Shown: positions 1 through 14,240, counted from the first letter of the stretch. The stretch: DNA of 64,000 nucleotides from Rhinopomastus cyanomelas (GCA_013400115.1 VXBP01005623.1:1076263-1140262); one strand, 5' to 3'. The notes: generated by a model not told the origin, from the sequence alone. Made by a program: numbers and translations.

Positions 1-147
1 TATTTATAGACATTAATGAGGTCACCCCTCAGTCTCCTCTTTTCCAAGCTAAAGACACCCAGCTCCCTCAGCCTCTCCTCATAAAGGAGGCGCTCCACCT
101 CCTTTATTGTCCTCGTTGCCCTACATTGGACTCCTTCCAGCAGCTAA
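1..147 (-). mobile_element. CR1 LINE fragment (cut by window edge)
   Basis: Antisense CR1 ORF2 C-terminal region, from tatttatagacattaatgag to the cctccagcag-type block. It matches the same section of the longer copy at 59995-61020. The 3' end lies left of the window. Confidence 0.9.
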
Positions 148-1361
148 ATAATCTTCTATTCCCTATGTATTATCACCTCTCTTTCTCTCTCCTCAGTTGA
201 GGGTTTCTGTTTGGCTGGACTTGATGGCAGCAGTGCTGATAAAGCCATGGAAACAACCCGAATCACAGAGCAGCAAAGCCAGAAACTCTATGATTTCTCC
301 TCCTCACTCTCTAGTCTCCTCCACTCCCCAGGACACTTCTGGATTACTCAGCCTTTTTCCACGTAATTAATGAACTAAGTGTGGCTAAGTGTATAGCACA
401 GATAGCAGTCTTTGGAGTCGGAGCTCTGCCAGGCTGGTCCCTGTGCTAATTAAGCCATTCCTCCCATAAAATCTCTTAAAAGCCTAATGACAACTCCCAT
501 TTAAACCCAGATCAAACATTAGCTAAATGTGCAAAGGGGCACACGCAGGCACGCCGCAGTACCTGACACACCTTCAAAACCCATACGAAAACATTATCAT
601 TTGCAGAGAAACCTCACTTATTTTTCAGATGTCAGCAAGCTCAGGTACAGGACCAGGGAGGAAAAGAAATGCATGGCTAGCACACCACATCTGCTAGTCA
701 TGTTTCAGCGGTGGTCCCACAGAGGTTATAGCTGGAATTGAGCAAAGTCTTGTTTGCTTTACAGCTGCCAGAAGCCACATACCGAAAATTGTTCACTTCT
801 GATACAAGTTATTCTCAGTTCAGTTTCTCCAAAGGTGAAGATAATTATGTCCTGGTGTATTATTGCATGAACCAGCACAACCTGGTAGAGGCAACGGGCC
901 AGTCTTCAGCTGCTTGAGAACAGGGTTCCACGATAACCAAAGGAGAGAACAGGGTTTTACAGCTCACTCCACAGAGGGTGTTGGTCCAAGCTGTCTGACA
1001 AGTGCCTGTAGCCACATAAGCTGTTCCAGACTCCCAGTCTGTACACAGTCACTCCTTTGTCCTCTTAACCCTACCACACACACCAGACCCAAGGGAGGGC
1101 AACAGAAAGCCCCGCAAGGGGAATTCTGCCTTCTGTCATCCACTCTGCTAAAAGAACGAGATACCCATGTGTACACCCAGCAGTAGCTGAGCAAAGGCTT
1201 TACTACTGCTTTCCAGTTTCCTTACTAGAGTCTCAAGCAGAAGAACACAGCCCTCTTCTTCACAGCTTTGCTGGTGTTCCCTTGCAGAGGGCACTGCTGC
1301 AACAACACCTCCACTCCAGCAGACCAGCAGAACACAGACACTTATTTTCTCCAAGGGGACT

Positions 1362-1587
1362 GACAACAGAAACTTCCCAGAAAGAGTGGGGAGGCCTTGG
1401 GACAGGCTGCCCAGGGAGGGGGTGTAAGCACTGAACCTGGAGGGGTTCAACCAAAAGGCAGTCAGGGTGTTTCAGGAGATGGGTTAGTGGTTCAGGGCTG
1501 TACAGCAGACAGTTCGACTTCATGGTCTTGAAGGTCTTTCCCAACCTGGATGATTCTATAAATCTACAATTTTATGATTCTATGATT
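1362..1587 (+). mobile_element. CR1 LINE 3' fragment, older variant
   Basis: Contains the ORF2-end block ggacaggctgcccaggga, the 3' UTR ending tcttgaaggtctttcccaac, and an octamer tail (attttatgattctatgatt). Diverged from the main classes. Confidence 0.85.
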
Positions 1588-2628
1588 GGGTTGAGAGAGG
1601 CTGCCCACCAGGCAGGTCAGTTTCTCTTTCTGCTTGTCCCTGTTGCACAGAGCTGCACTTGAAGCTGCGCTTGAAGAATTAAAAGTCATGAACACTTTCA
1701 ACATATGGATTTTTATGAGCAAAAAAAAAATAAGAGCCCAAAGGTTTTGCTGCAAAAAAAAAAAAATATAAGCCTGGAACTAACATGATCCATTTGAAAA
1801 CTTACCAAGTGTCCTCTTGTATGAGTTATTGCACACAAACACCTGTAAGGAGCCAGCTATTCATGGCACCAATGAAGCTGTCCCGCAGAAACAAAGAAGT
1901 GCTACTAGGGCTGTGTCAGCAGTTTGATTTTCATGACTTTAACACCCAGCTGTAAAAACGCCCTTCAGCAGAGGCAGGCACGTTGCACCTGCATCCGCAG
2001 GGAGCAGCGTCTCTGTTTTCACTGGGCGAAACGCAAGAGCCGAGTATATTTTTATATGTAATTTCCAAACAGTAACATCCAGCGTTTGCAGGTCAGTTTG
2101 GGAAAATATCACTGCCAAACAGGACTACACTGGAACAGGCAGGTTAGTAAATACTACAAGACGGAAACCTGGTGGAGTGTAAAAAAGCCGAGAAACGAGA
2201 GTGTGATTTTCTGTTTTGGCAGAAGTTCTTGAAGAATTAGAGGTGTCCCAAAGAAACCGTGTGTTAATACACAGCTCACGGCTATAGATCTCGGTAACTT
2301 GGCCACCACTTGCTTCAGCACAGAACGGTGTTAACAGATTTATGTTTGAAAAGGCACCAGTTGAGATTCTTCGAGGAAGGAAACCTGTAACCCAATAATA
2401 AGCGGTGAATAATTAGCCCTCTGCATGCACAGAATTAAAAGCCCCACTTGTGCTGACATGGGATTTCTGTCTGTCCCAAACAAGCGAGCAAAACACAGCG
2501 CTTTGATCGAACGTGTGTCAGGAACACGCTGCTGAAGCAGCCCTGCAGGAGAAGAGCAGTGGTCAAACACACAGAATGAGACCAGAATTCACAAAACCTT
2601 CCTCACAAGTTGTGTTGATGCATCAGTC

Positions 2629-2682
2629 GTCTAGGTGGCCTCCAGAGGTCCCTTCCAACCCCCACCATGCTACGATTCAATG
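2629..2682 (+). mobile_element. CR1 LINE, 3' tail only
   Basis: A 5'-truncated remnant of about 54 bp: gtctaggtggcctccagagg, ccttccaacc, then a decayed octamer tail (tacgattcaatgatt). Confidence 0.75.
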
Positions 2683-3002
2683 ATTAGGAAAGGCAGCAAA
2701 ATACCCACAGCCCCTGAGCATATGGCTGCAATTTGAAAAGCAGCAACCTCAGTCAGATGGTGTTTCCCAGCTCCAGAACAGCTCCAACAGCAGTGTACAG
2801 AGGAACTACGGGAGCAGTCAGAAGGTACTGCACAGGCTAGGAGTATCAGAATGAGGGTATGCGTAGGTGCATCCCCTGCCTGACCTCTGGTTTTATACCC
2901 TTCTAGCCACACACCACCCCACACACCTCCAGGAGGGCTTATTTTCATGCATAAAATGGTAAATATGCTCAAGGGACTTTTACCATGAGTTCAGGCATTA
3001 AG

Positions 3003-3999
3003 ATCACAGAATCACAGAGTCACTCTGGTTGGAAAAGACCTCTGGGATCATCGAGTCCAACCATCCACCCTACCTTACACTATCACCCCTAAACCATATT
3101 CTTCAACACCTCATCCAAACAATCTTTAAACACATGTCAGAGCAGTTTTATAGTTGTGGTGAAACAGGCGTCTTATGAGCAAAAGGGGCTCATGAACATC
3201 CATGGATGGCAACTCAACCACCTCCCTGGGAAGCCTATTCCAGTGCTTGACCACACTTCCCATGAAAAAATTCTTCCTAATATCTAGTCTAAACCTGCCC
3301 TGTTGTAACTTGAACCCCTTCCCTCTTGTTCTATCACTAACTGCTTGTGAGAAGAGACCAGCACCAACCTCTCCACAATGTCCTTTCAGGTCGTTGTAGA
3401 GAGTGATGAGGTCTCAGCCTCCTCTTCTTCAAACTAAAGAGCCCCAGCTCTTTCAGTCTTTCCTCATAAGATTTATTCTCCAGGCCCTTCACCAGCTTAG
3501 TTGCCCTCCTCTGCACCTGCTCCAGCACCTCCACATCTCTCTTGTATTGAGGTGCCCCAAACTAGACACAATTCTCAAGATGTGGCCACATCAGTGCCAA
3601 ATACAGGGGGATGATAACCTCCCTACTACTGCTGGCCACACTATTTCTAATACAAGCCAGGATGCCATTTGCCTTCTTGGCCACCTGGCCACACTGCTAG
3701 CTCATATTCATCTTCCTGTCAGTTAGAACCTCCAGGTCCCTCTCTGCCAGACAGCTCTCCAGCCACACCTCCCCAAGCCTGTAGCGTTGCAGGGGGTTGT
3801 TGTGGTCCAAGTGCAGCTCCTGCCATTACCATTGGCCCATTGCTCCAGTCTATCTTGAAAAGCCTCCCTACCCTCTGGCAGATGAACACTCCCACCTAAC
3901 TTGGTGTCATCTGCAAACTTACTAATGATCCACTCTGTGTCCTTATCAAGATCATCAGTGAAGATGTTAAACAGAGATGGTCCCGACACTGACCCCAAA
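3003..3999 (-). mobile_element. CR1 LINE, about 1 kb copy with partial reverse transcriptase (class C)
   Basis: It runs from the 3' tail (gaatcacagagtcactctgg, antisense) through the ORF2 C-terminus into the reverse transcriptase domain. On the minus strand the upstream end encodes the end of the RT palm, including an F-A-D-D catalytic-box motif followed by TKLGG. Frameshifts and stops split the reading frame, so the copy is dead. It is truncated on the 5' side near 3999, where a run of unique DNA begins. It lies in GMDS intron 1 in the sense orientation. Confidence 0.92.
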
Positions 4000-4781
4000 T
4001 GATACAAGTAAGGGAATTGTCTGCTTTTTTCCAATTGTTTTCTGCTTTGGGGGGAGGGTTGGGTGCATTAAAGTTCCACTATAGCAGAGAAACTCAAACT
4101 CAGTAAGTAGAGGAGTTACAGCAGACCTGACCACATCTACCAGCAGACTTCAGCAGCACCCTGGGAGTGGAGCTTGAGAGATTTGTATGCAACACGCATA
4201 ACACATTCAAAGAACATCTCCTCAGGAACTTGGAAGAGAAAGAGCCGGAGGCACTTAGTTATGCAGGTGTCAGATATGGAGCAGAGACAAGGCACCTTCT
4301 CATTACAGCAAAAGCACTCAGCTAGAGAGTCAAATTTTTTCCTTCACCATCAGACTTCACCACAGGCTGCGGCAATTCTCCTTTGAGCAGGATTCCCAAG
4401 CAGCAATAAGTGGCTCAAATGACAAGCTAAAGCAAAGCCTTGCAGGCATTTTTCACACTATTTGACTGTATCTGACTATATTTAACAGTCAGATTTTTCC
4501 AGAGCTAGCATATTTTCTTCCTCTTGAAAGGTGTTCCAGCATGTGACATGCAGCACCAGCTGGTTTACCTAGTCCTTGCAAAAAGCCAAAGCCCACAGCA
4601 TCTCATCCCCAAGGCAAGCATATCTTTGTGGCTGACATACCTGTTGCATTACTGCACTTACCTGAGCATCTCTACAAAGCTGTCTGATTCTAACCAACGT
4701 GGCTGCATGATGCAAGCTCCACATTAGCCAGTGCCATGGAGTTGTCACAGGGTACAGTATCAAATGCTCCTCGGTAGCATC

Positions 4782-4836
4782 ATAGAACAGATTGGGTTGG
4801 AAGGGACCTTCAAAGGTCATCCAGTCCGACCCCCCT
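4782..4836 (-). mobile_element. CR1 LINE, 3' tail only (class B)
   Basis: About 55 bp: antisense tail catcatagaacagattgggt, then ggaagggaccttcaaaggtc and ccagtccgacccccctac. This resembles the class B ends at 16410 and 38326. Confidence 0.8.
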
Positions 4837-5197
4837 ACAAGAGGCACTTAAATGACTCCATCAGAAAGTCAGACATATCCTTAGCCTTAACTTGCTTGTT
4901 GTCAGATGGCATTTGGGTTACAGTGCCAAATTCATGTCACCCATTTTCAAAAAGGGGCTTCAACAAGAAATAGTCCTCCCTGCAGGGCACTATTTTGTGT
5001 GTGTGAGAATAAATGGGAAGGAAAACATTGCAACATTGACATTGTAGGAGGAAGTTCACTTGCTCATCAACATATTGTACTTTGAGCCTGGCAGGGTTTT
5101 AGCTTGGGGAACAGGGTTGCTGGCAGTAGTCCTTCATAAGGATCTTTGAAGACAGAAGTTCCCCTGTCTCAAGTTACTCACCCACCTCTGGAAGTTT

Positions 5198-5253
5198 GAG
5201 CCAACTAACACCTCTGTGAATAAATGTATTCTGGGGAGAGGGGAAATCTGTGC
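5198..5253 (+). repeat. Short unclassified repeat, similar to 30020-30070
   Basis: gagccaactaacacctctgt then gaataaatgtattctgggg resembles cagccagttagcacctctgc, gattaatgtgtttggatgg at 30020-30070, inside the possible LTR. About 70% by eye over 50 bp. It may mark a second, older LTR in the 5090-5640 region. Confidence 0.3.
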
Positions 5254-6021
5254 AACAAGTCTCCTGTTGAATTTTACTCTTGTTTCAGAAGCCACGGAGT
5301 CCCTGTGCTAAACACTTAGAGGGAGCCATTTACCCTGGGAGTGTGGTGATGGAAGAGAGAAAGCAAGTCTGTGGAGAGCCCAGAGCTCAGCAGAGGAGAG
5401 TCCCTGCAAAACCATCATGAATTGCATGGAGGAGAGTCCCTGTCTGACAACACACCACAGCAGGGAACTGCACTGAGGATGTGGAACAGGCAACATATCC
5501 TTAAAGGAACCACTGGCCCTAAGGAAGGAAAAGCCAGGCTGGAGCAGCTGGGTCCTGGGATGACCCTCAGCCCATGGAAACCTCCCACATCTGCTAGAGA
5601 AAGATCATGGAGGATTTGTCTCCTGTAGCTGGGAGGACCACACTTGTCTTGCCACACTTTCCACTCTTTCACCTACAGCTTCATCTAATTGAAAATTTTG
5701 GTTATAACTAAGCCTGAGTTCATACACATCAGTCAAAGGAATGCCTTAGCTGAGAGCCTAAAAACACAATTGGCAAATCCATACACAAGGAGCAGGAGGT
5801 AACAAAATTATTAAGGAAAACCAACCCTCTTATTTTGCCCCTTTGGCTGAAGAGCAACCAAAGTAGCAAGAAGAGGTTTAAAGCAAGAGACACACACACC
5901 TGTGAGGGGGAAAATGAGACATTACCATGCTGCTGACTGCTCTCGTGTCATTGTTCACACGGTGCTTCTAGGAAACCATGCTTTCCAAAGTAAGTCTGAC
6001 TTGTGCTGCAAAAGTATAGCA

Positions 6022-6395
6022 GATTCATAGAATCGTTACGGATTGGAAGAGACCTCGAAAGATCATCTAGTCCAATCCCCCTGACACAGCAGGATCACCT
6101 AGACCAAGTCACACAGGAACACATCCAGATGGGTCTTGAATATCTCCAGTGAAGGAGACTCCACAACCACCCTGGGCAGCCTGTTCCAGTGTTCCGTCAC
6201 CCTCACTGTGAAGAAGTTCCTTCTCAGGATGATGTGGAACCTCCTATATTCCATCTTACAACCATTGCCCCTTGTCCTATCACTACATGACACTGAGAAC
6301 AGCCCAGCTCCATCCTCCTGACACCCGCCCCTCAAATATTTGTAGACATTAATGAGGTCATCCCTCAGTCTCCCCTTCTCCAAGCTAAAGAAGAA
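6022..6395 (-). mobile_element. CR1 LINE 3' fragment (class A)
   Basis: Antisense: tail (agattcatagaatcgttac), tctagtccaatccccctgac, acaggaacacatccag, then the ORF2 C-terminus up to ctccaagctaaag. The minus-strand reading frame gives the family's R-R-F-H-I-I-L-R-R-N-F-F and T-H-L-D-V-F-L-C-D-L-V ending. Confidence 0.92.
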
Positions 6396-8011
6396 GCCAA
6401 GCTGACAAGAGATACTTAATCAGGACTCTACTCAAGACCCAAAAGTCTAAAGAATCTGGGATAAGGTTGTGAAAAAGGACTTCCTGCGTCCCAGCCAAAA
6501 TGGAAGCACAAGCAAGTGTGAAAAAACTGTCTTGGTACTCCCCAGAGGAAAAGGGTATGGTCAACAGGAAGCAGCACCAGGATCACAACTGCACCAAAAA
6601 CCTTTTTATTCATCACGGATTACAGGGATCAGAGTGGTAACCATTGATGTGTTCTTCACACAGGCCATCAGCAAGTTTAAATGCATCTTTTTCCTCGTCC
6701 TTCTGCACAGCTATCTATTCTCTAAGAGACTGACTCCCCTGTGCAGAAAGCTCATCAGCCAAAGGATCTGAAAAAGACAATCAGAGGAGAGAAAAAACAC
6801 CAATACTTAGCAAGACAGGATGACGTTACAGCAAAAGGGTTTTCATTGGAGCTCTCCCTTCAGCTTGGATCAGCTGTAGATACATAGAGAAGATGGCACT
6901 TCAGTGCTTAAAAGCCTTGGGTTATAGAGAAATAAAAGATTTGCCCATGCTGACAGCCACCAATCTTCATTACACTCAAAAACTCAAGACTAAGCAAGTG
7001 GCACGCTGCTGACAACAGGATGTCCTGCTCACCTTGTCAGCCTGGGCAGCAGTGGCAACAGCCCCCTATGACTGCCCACAGCAGCAGAAACATCAATAAG
7101 AAGTGTCGCCTGGAGGAAATCAACTTCCCAAACCCAAGTTGAGTATCCTAGCACTATTAAAAGGAAATTTGGATTTTCATTTTCCCTGGAACATTTTCAG
7201 TACTTTATCAACTCTCACAGCAGGTCCACATCACAGCATACGGTACCTTATCACTTGCTGTTCACAATGTTTTGAGTCCATATCCTGTTCAAACAAGGAA
7301 TCAGATTGCCTGCACTGGTCCTCAAGCAAATACCTGCTAGCTGTGCCAGGCTACCACAACTTCAACTAGAGAACAGACTTCACTGGCAGTCACAAACACC
7401 GAGCAACGCTGCGCAAAGATGGAAAGAAAGAGGGAAAGTTAATACATCAAGACACACACAAACTAATCCTGATTCAGACATACTTCTTACCATTGATCTA
7501 TTTTAGGTCATTTACGTTCAAACGCCACCAAATGCACTGTTCTGAAAGGCTACAGAATAGAGCTGGGCTCCTCTAAGAGCAGAGAGCAGCCAATGTCAGT
7601 CCTGGATTTCCTGTTCTTGGAGAAATAAAAACCCCACCAGTCTCCACGTGGTTGTGGAGTATAGAACACAGATGAAAGAGCAAAGCAATGGACCATGTAC
7701 TTATAGATTCCTTTGGAATGAGGTCAGTGCACCAGCTAACGAGAATCTCTGGTAATCCTCATCCCTTCAAAGTAGGAGTCGAAACACTAAAAATGCAGGC
7801 ATCTTTCAAAAATAGTACCACAAACACTGACATGGGAGACTGCTTTTCAATAAAATAGCTTTTTCAAGAAGTTGGGGTGAAACTCAATAGGAACACTTAT
7901 TTTTTATATCCTGTAAAAGGAAAGGCCTGGAGTTAGACTTTAGGCAAGCCTGGGTTTCATGCTACCTAGTCACAAATTGCAGGTGGTTGACATCTGATAC
8001 TGTAAGGTAAC

Positions 8012-8135
8012 TTTGTGCTGGAAGGAATCACTGCATCTCCCAGTCCACAATCCCAGCATCTACTAGAACAGATTGCTCAGGGCCATACACCAGTTCTGTT
8101 TTGAATACCTCCAGGGACAGACACTCCACAAGAAG
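8012..8135 (-). mobile_element. CR1 LINE fragment, degenerate
   Basis: An antisense 3' UTR/ORF2-end-like piece: ggaaggaatcactgcatctc, then gattgctcagggccatacac and tccagggacagacactccac. The tail is lost. It lies 120 bp from the tail of the next CR1, on the same strand. Confidence 0.6.
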
Positions 8136-8254
8136 TGTTTGTGGATGGTCTGTTTGACCATCCTCATTTTGATCAAAAATACAAACAAAAGAAAACCACC
8201 CCAAAAGGGCACAGAGCATCTCAAGTTCAAATAAGGTTTCTTGTATTTCAGTTT

Positions 8255-8905
8255 CATAGAATCCAAGAATGTTAGTGGTTGGAAGGGACCACTAAACATC
8301 CTTTAGTCCAACCCATCTGCCAAAGCAGTATGCCCTAGGTCAGGTCACACAGGAACCTGTCCAGCTGTTTTTTGAAAGCCTCCAGTGAGGAGGCTCCAAA
8401 ACCTCTCTGGGCAGCCTACCTCTCTGTCACCCTCACAGTAAAGTAGTTTCTCCTCATGTTGAGGTGGAACTTCCCATGTTCCAGCTTATCCTATTACTGG
8501 GCACCACCAAGAAGAGATTGGCCCCTTCCTCTTGACACCCACCCCTCAGATATTCACAGACATTAATGATATCCCTCTCAGCCTTCTGTTCTCCAGACTA
8601 AACAACCCCAGTTCTCTCAGCTTTTCTTCACAGAGATGTTCAACTCCCTTAATCATCCTCACAGCTATCTGCTGGACTCTCTCCAGTAGATCCCTGTCTC
8701 TCTTGACTTGAGGAGCCCAACACTGGACACAGTACTCCCGGAATGGTCTCACTCCAGGTGTGGTTTCACTAGGGCAGAGTAAAGGGGGAGGCAAACCTCC
8801 CTAGACCTGCCAGGCACAATTTTCTTGATGCACCCCAGGATATCATTCACCCTCTTGGCCACAAGGGTCCAAGTTTGTGCCCAAGTTAGTGGTCCTATCA
8901 TCCTC
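8255..8905 (-). mobile_element. CR1 LINE, about 650 bp copy (class A-related, older)
   Basis: Antisense tail tttcatagaatccaagaatg, then ggaagggaccactaaacatc, the ORF2 C-terminal region, the ctccagtagatccctgtctc block, and an end near ttggccacaagg. Many point differences from the class A copies suggest greater age. Confidence 0.88.
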
Positions 8906-10312
8906 AAAGTATCATGAGGATGTTCAGTACACCTCAAATTATCACTCAAGACGTTCTTGGCTACTAAGAGAAAGCAATTGTTTAACCAAGGCAATATTTG
9001 TGTAAATGAAAAGGCAGCAATGCTAATGTTTAGCTACAGCCAGTATAAGCAAAAGGTATCTTACTTCTATGCAGAAAAGCAGGTCTTTGGATTTTATCCT
9101 TCACCTGGCAAACCACTGTCTGCTACAACAAGCTATAATGCCTCTCTACATCTGCATTACAGGTAGACACACTTCCCAGCATCAAAGATTCCCACTTGAT
9201 CACAACAGCTGATCCAAAAGTTAGCTGCCTCCTTTACAACACTTATCCATGAAACAAAGTCCTTTAGCCAGAAGAGCTTCACTACCCTACTCCATACCAA
9301 GTATGTTACTTTTTAAAATAATACTAAGAAATCAGTAATTTTTTACTACTTACAGTCTGCTCCAAAGAGTCCATCTTGCTTGGTTTCAACTCTCAAAAGC
9401 CAGTTTTAACAAAGACAACCTCAATCCCCAATAGCAAATGTCACTCATCATTGTTCTCTCTTCTCTCAATACTCTTGTGAGCCTTTCTCACACTATTAAC
9501 TGGCACACCTGCATAAAACCTGCAGTGCACAGGTGTAGGGACTTCTGTGGTAGGGGAACAGCAATGGCAGAAAGCAGCCCATTGAATTTCTGATACCAGA
9601 AAGACAGAGGCAGACCCATTAATTCTCCCAGCATCAATCAGTTACAGAGAATTCTCTCGCATTTCTGCACGCACACTCATCAGTCCTATCTGGGGCTTGG
9701 TGTAAACTTCTGAGGCTGCTACCTTAAGTTTTGAGAAACAGCAGGTGAATTTCTTAGAACTGCAGGCCAGGGAGCAGAAGCTAGTGCAAGTACTGCTGCT
9801 GTGAGAGTTCTCACAATGCACACACACAAATGCTTTCTTCACAGATCATCTGCAGTAGCCTCTGGCTATGGATTGGCACTCAAGTTCTAGTGTATTGCTC
9901 CACTCAAAACTGAGCTTTGTAAGTGCCTGTTGAATGATCCTGGGCTACAAACTCTTACCTTGCTCTCTCTCTTGGTAAAACAGGAAAGAACCAGACAAGA
10001 TAGATATAATTCACCGTTCATAATCCAGTGACTGCAGGGAAAAAAGTAGAAACATCCACATATAACCTCATAGTCAGACTCAGCCAGAATATTTATTTGT
10101 ATTTCTCCAAGAGGTCAAGTATCTAAATTTTCTTACAAGCACCAACACAGAAAGACAACCAGACTGACTGCAGTACAATCAAATTTCCAGAAAGGTATTT
10201 AAATGCAATTTTAACAGCCATATAGTCACAGTGCCTAAAGTCAGTGCTGTGAAAACCACTGCTTTAGCAGCTCCTTCAAATAACAGACCAGATACATCTA
10301 GAACTGTGTTAG

Positions 10313-10380
10313 TTATAGAACCACAGAGTGTTTTGGGTTGGAAGGGACCTGCAAAGGCCATCTAGTCCAACTACCCTACA
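10313..10380 (-). mobile_element. CR1 LINE, 3' tail only (class B)
   Basis: About 68 bp: atagaaccacagagtgtttt, then ggaagggacctgcaaaggcc and tctagtccaactaccctac. Truncated just inside the 3' UTR. Confidence 0.82.
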
Positions 10381-12058
10381 CTATTGCTTAGTTTTCTAAA
10401 AAAAAAAAAATACTTTCATCTTATTAGACAAAGCAGACCTGATTCATCTGAAATACTTCTCCTTAAATGAACTAAATGCTGTGCATTACTACCAGCACAC
10501 CAATATCTATCTGACACTTCAGAAATGTTTCATCCATCCAACCACAGCACCTGCCTCACCCTGAAGTCATTTGAGCAAAACAGTGAAGCTCAAGGAAGGA
10601 GGTAAGGGAAATCTCAGGGCTGCAAAGGAATGCACACCATCACTGGCTACATGCTCAGAGGCTCTTACCAGTAATGCAAGTGGTAAGATTATACTGATTT
10701 CACTAGCCACATAGATAAATGCACAGTTTCTACAGGTTCACCTAGTGTCTTTGAAATCAAAGCAGATAAGGCCCAGCACTTGCAGCCAGAATGCCATCTG
10801 AGTGCTGGCCATGCAGTTACAGGGTTTATTTTCCTTTCTGGCTTTACCATGCACATTGCAGACTCCTGCTACTTGGCCAAAGGTCACAAAATCACCTTCC
10901 TATCAGCAACATGTTGGCCCTTGTGGATCAGTGTCCCTTGAACGCCTTGGATCTGGAAGAGAAGCAAGCCATAAGTACTGGTTTGATCACCTAGTGCAGT
11001 AAGCAGGCAAATGGCACAAGCCTCCAGTCACTCACTACACACTTGTGCAGACAGACCATCCTCTTCTGACATCTTGTAAAGTCTTATTAATCCCATCAGA
11101 AGTTGCAGCTGTGCCACATCTGCATATTTCAATCAAATCTTCATTGCCAGTCAGTTGCTCCATTGCCAAAATATAGCTCTACCTGAGCTCAGCTCTTTCT
11201 CCATCATAGCAGAAAGAAAAATCACATCTTTTGTCAGTGGAAAAAATACAAAATCCAGATATTCACAGTTACACAAAACCTCTTAAAAATGTGGCATCAT
11301 CTCAACTCAAGAAGGGCTGCTGCAGTGCAGGCATCACCTTGTCACGCCCAGGAGTACCCTAACAACACAGGCAAAGCTACATTTGCCTAAATGCTCAGGG
11401 CCCAATTAGCTCAACACTTATCTCTCACCTAACTTTCTTGAGGAACCAGGCACTGCACTGCCTTAGCAAATACTCTCAGAGTACACTGGCCACAAGCAAA
11501 CAAATGCAGGTTCCTTATACACTGCTGCCACAACAACTTTATTCCCTTGGGATACACTTGCAGTAGCAGGGGAACAGTTTAAATAAGAGGAGTTTACCAT
11601 CCAATTTTGCTCTACACCTCCCTCAAACTAAAGAGATCCAAGAATTTACTGCCCACCTTGAATGAGGTCCAACAGCCAAACTGTCTTTAGCCCAATAGTT
11701 AATTACCTGGGAAAGACAAAGCCTGAGCAATAGCTTCTGCTTCAGCATATTTGTTCATTTTACATACAATAATTAAGCTTAAAAACAGATGGAGCTAGGA
11801 CTTTGTCCCAAGAAGTGGAACAGGAGTCCACTTGTTCTCAGATAAGAAACAGAAGCCAGGTCTCCAATTTCTGGGCAAGGCTTCCCCGAAGAAAATTACA
11901 GCTGCTACATAAAAATAAAGAAGTGGAGCAAAGGAGGGGACAAAGTCTCTACAGTGACTTTCTTTAAAGTTCATCTACGAAAAGGACAAGGACTTGTAAG
12001 GGCAGGTCTCTAAATGACTCCAGGACCTAAAAAGAGGCACTCTGAACAAAAAACTTCC

Positions 12059-12365
12059 ATCATAGAATCATAAGGGATTGGAAGGGACCTCAAAAGATCA
12101 TCTAGTCCAATTCCCCTGACACAGCAGGATCACCTAGATCAAGTCACACAGGAACACATCGAGGAGGGTCTTAAACATCTCCAGTGAAGGAGACTCCACA
12201 ACCCCCCTGGGCAGCCCCTTCCAGTGCTCTGTCACCCTCACTGGGAAGAAGTTCCTTCTTATATTTATGTGGAACCTCCTATGTTCCAGCTTACAGCCAT
12301 TGACCCTTGTCCTATCACTAGATGACATTGAGAAGAGCCTGGCTCCATCCTCCTGACACCCATCA
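12059..12365 (-). mobile_element. CR1 LINE 3' fragment (class A)
   Basis: Antisense: catcatagaatcataaggga, gatcatctagtccaattccc, the ORF2 C-terminus, ending at atcctcctgacacccatc. The minus-strand frame carries the class A ORF2 ending. Truncated at 12365. Confidence 0.92.
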
Positions 12366-14240
12366 AGAATTGGCACAGTCCTATCATTAGGGAACCCAAC
12401 CTGACTGACTAACTGTAGGTATCCCAGGCCTTTGCTAACTCGGATTTTTCACAGATTCCAGTGCTAAATAACATGCCTGACTAAGGTTAAGTTAAAATGA
12501 ACAGCTTCTTCAAAAGTAGAGGAAGATAACAGAACACAGTAGCAAAAGAATCAGGGCATTGTAGCTACAAGGCCTCTAACTTACTATCTTTGATGAAGAG
12601 AAACGAACTTCTGGCAACAAACTGGAAGCCTGTTCACACAGCACCAAAGCAGTCCTTGGGAAAGCTCTGACTGTTCTCTTGCTAAAAACAAACATCAAGC
12701 AGAAATGTTAGTACAGACAGTGATGAGTTTTTCCTCTTATCACACACAATTGTACTCCCTTGTCAGGCAACAACTTTGAGGTGTTTCTTCACCCCTCTCT
12801 TAGGGGACCTGCTAACTCGAAGGAAGAGTGTGCCCCAAGAAGTGTTGGACCAACACACAAGGACAGACAGAGCCAAGTAAGATGAGGACAGCAGGTGAAC
12901 ATTCAAAGCATTGTGCAGGTTCTCTTGGATAGCAGGTGGCAGCTGCTACAACCTCACACAGTTTCTAGATCTACTCCCTCACAAAAGGTCAGATGCCCCT
13001 TCTTCTATATATGAAGAAAAAGTGTATTGACTAGCACTGCCTTAGAGTGAAAGAGCAACAGTTTTGTTATGACGTGTTCTTCACTGCCATGCTCTCATGG
13101 CCTCCTAAACGGTCCACGCCAGCACCCTATACCTGGAGAAGTCATAACTGAAGGGGAAGAAGTTCCTCCAGATATGTCACTGGACTGTCACTGACTCCAT
13201 GCAAACCACAGAGGAAAAAAACAGCCTTTCCACTGTAATTCCAAGAGGGATATTAATGTCTGGTGTTCTACATTACCTGCTTCACAGGTTATACCCATTA
13301 TAGAAGATGCACCCTTGGAGCAGAAGTCCTGCAGCACACTCTAAAAGATACGGAATGTGCAAGCAAGACAGTTTTTACCCCGAGCAGTGGGCAACATCTA
13401 CATCGTGAATAAGGTCTTCCTCAAATATAGCTCCCAGACATAATTAATGTAGCACCCATCTGCCAGCAAAGACATAACAATGCAATCAATAATTGAGCCA
13501 AATACCCCAGTTCCTGTGGGTAGCACAGCAGCAGAAGCTACAGTCTGCACACACCCACACCCCCACAGTCCTAGGAAGTCAGAGCTCACCACCAGCAATT
13601 CTTTTTTCACAGTGTGTAAATTGCTCCAAGGGAAATTTACTTTCCTTTCCATGTCACCTTTCTCCTGCACGCTCTGAACAAAGCCCCAGGACTCTAAGAG
13701 CATCATTATCCCTATGAGTAACATAGCCAGGAAAATTGGCAACTGCAATGAACACACAAGAACATGAAACAGCCTGGGGAGATGCTTTCAACATTCACTC
13801 AGGTCTGGGTATAATGCAAGAGCTGACTGAGGATGCCCAGGAGACAGGTAACAAGGAGCTGCACAGCCAAGACCCTGCTGCAGGCTGCCTTTCACCTGCA
13901 CTGGTGCTGCTGCACTGCTGCCTGCACCGCACCATAACACGAGGGTAAAGCTCCCAGCGCAGGCTTGGTTCTAGGTGCGGATCACTGCTCACCGATGCTC
14001 GCTGCACACCTCCCCCCGGCTGTTACACCTGATCCCTCACAATTCCTAGGACAGTCCAACGGCGGGACAGACAGCTCCTCACACCCACGCTGGGAAAATC
14101 ACTTCCAGCCCCGGAGCAGTTTGGCCACGGCCACGCGTAGGGAGGCCAGAGGAGGCTCTGCCTGCGGGAACAGGGACAGGGGACAGCACCGGTACAAGGT
14201 GATTTGGGACTGAGAACAGACCCACGGGCACGTGCTCCCA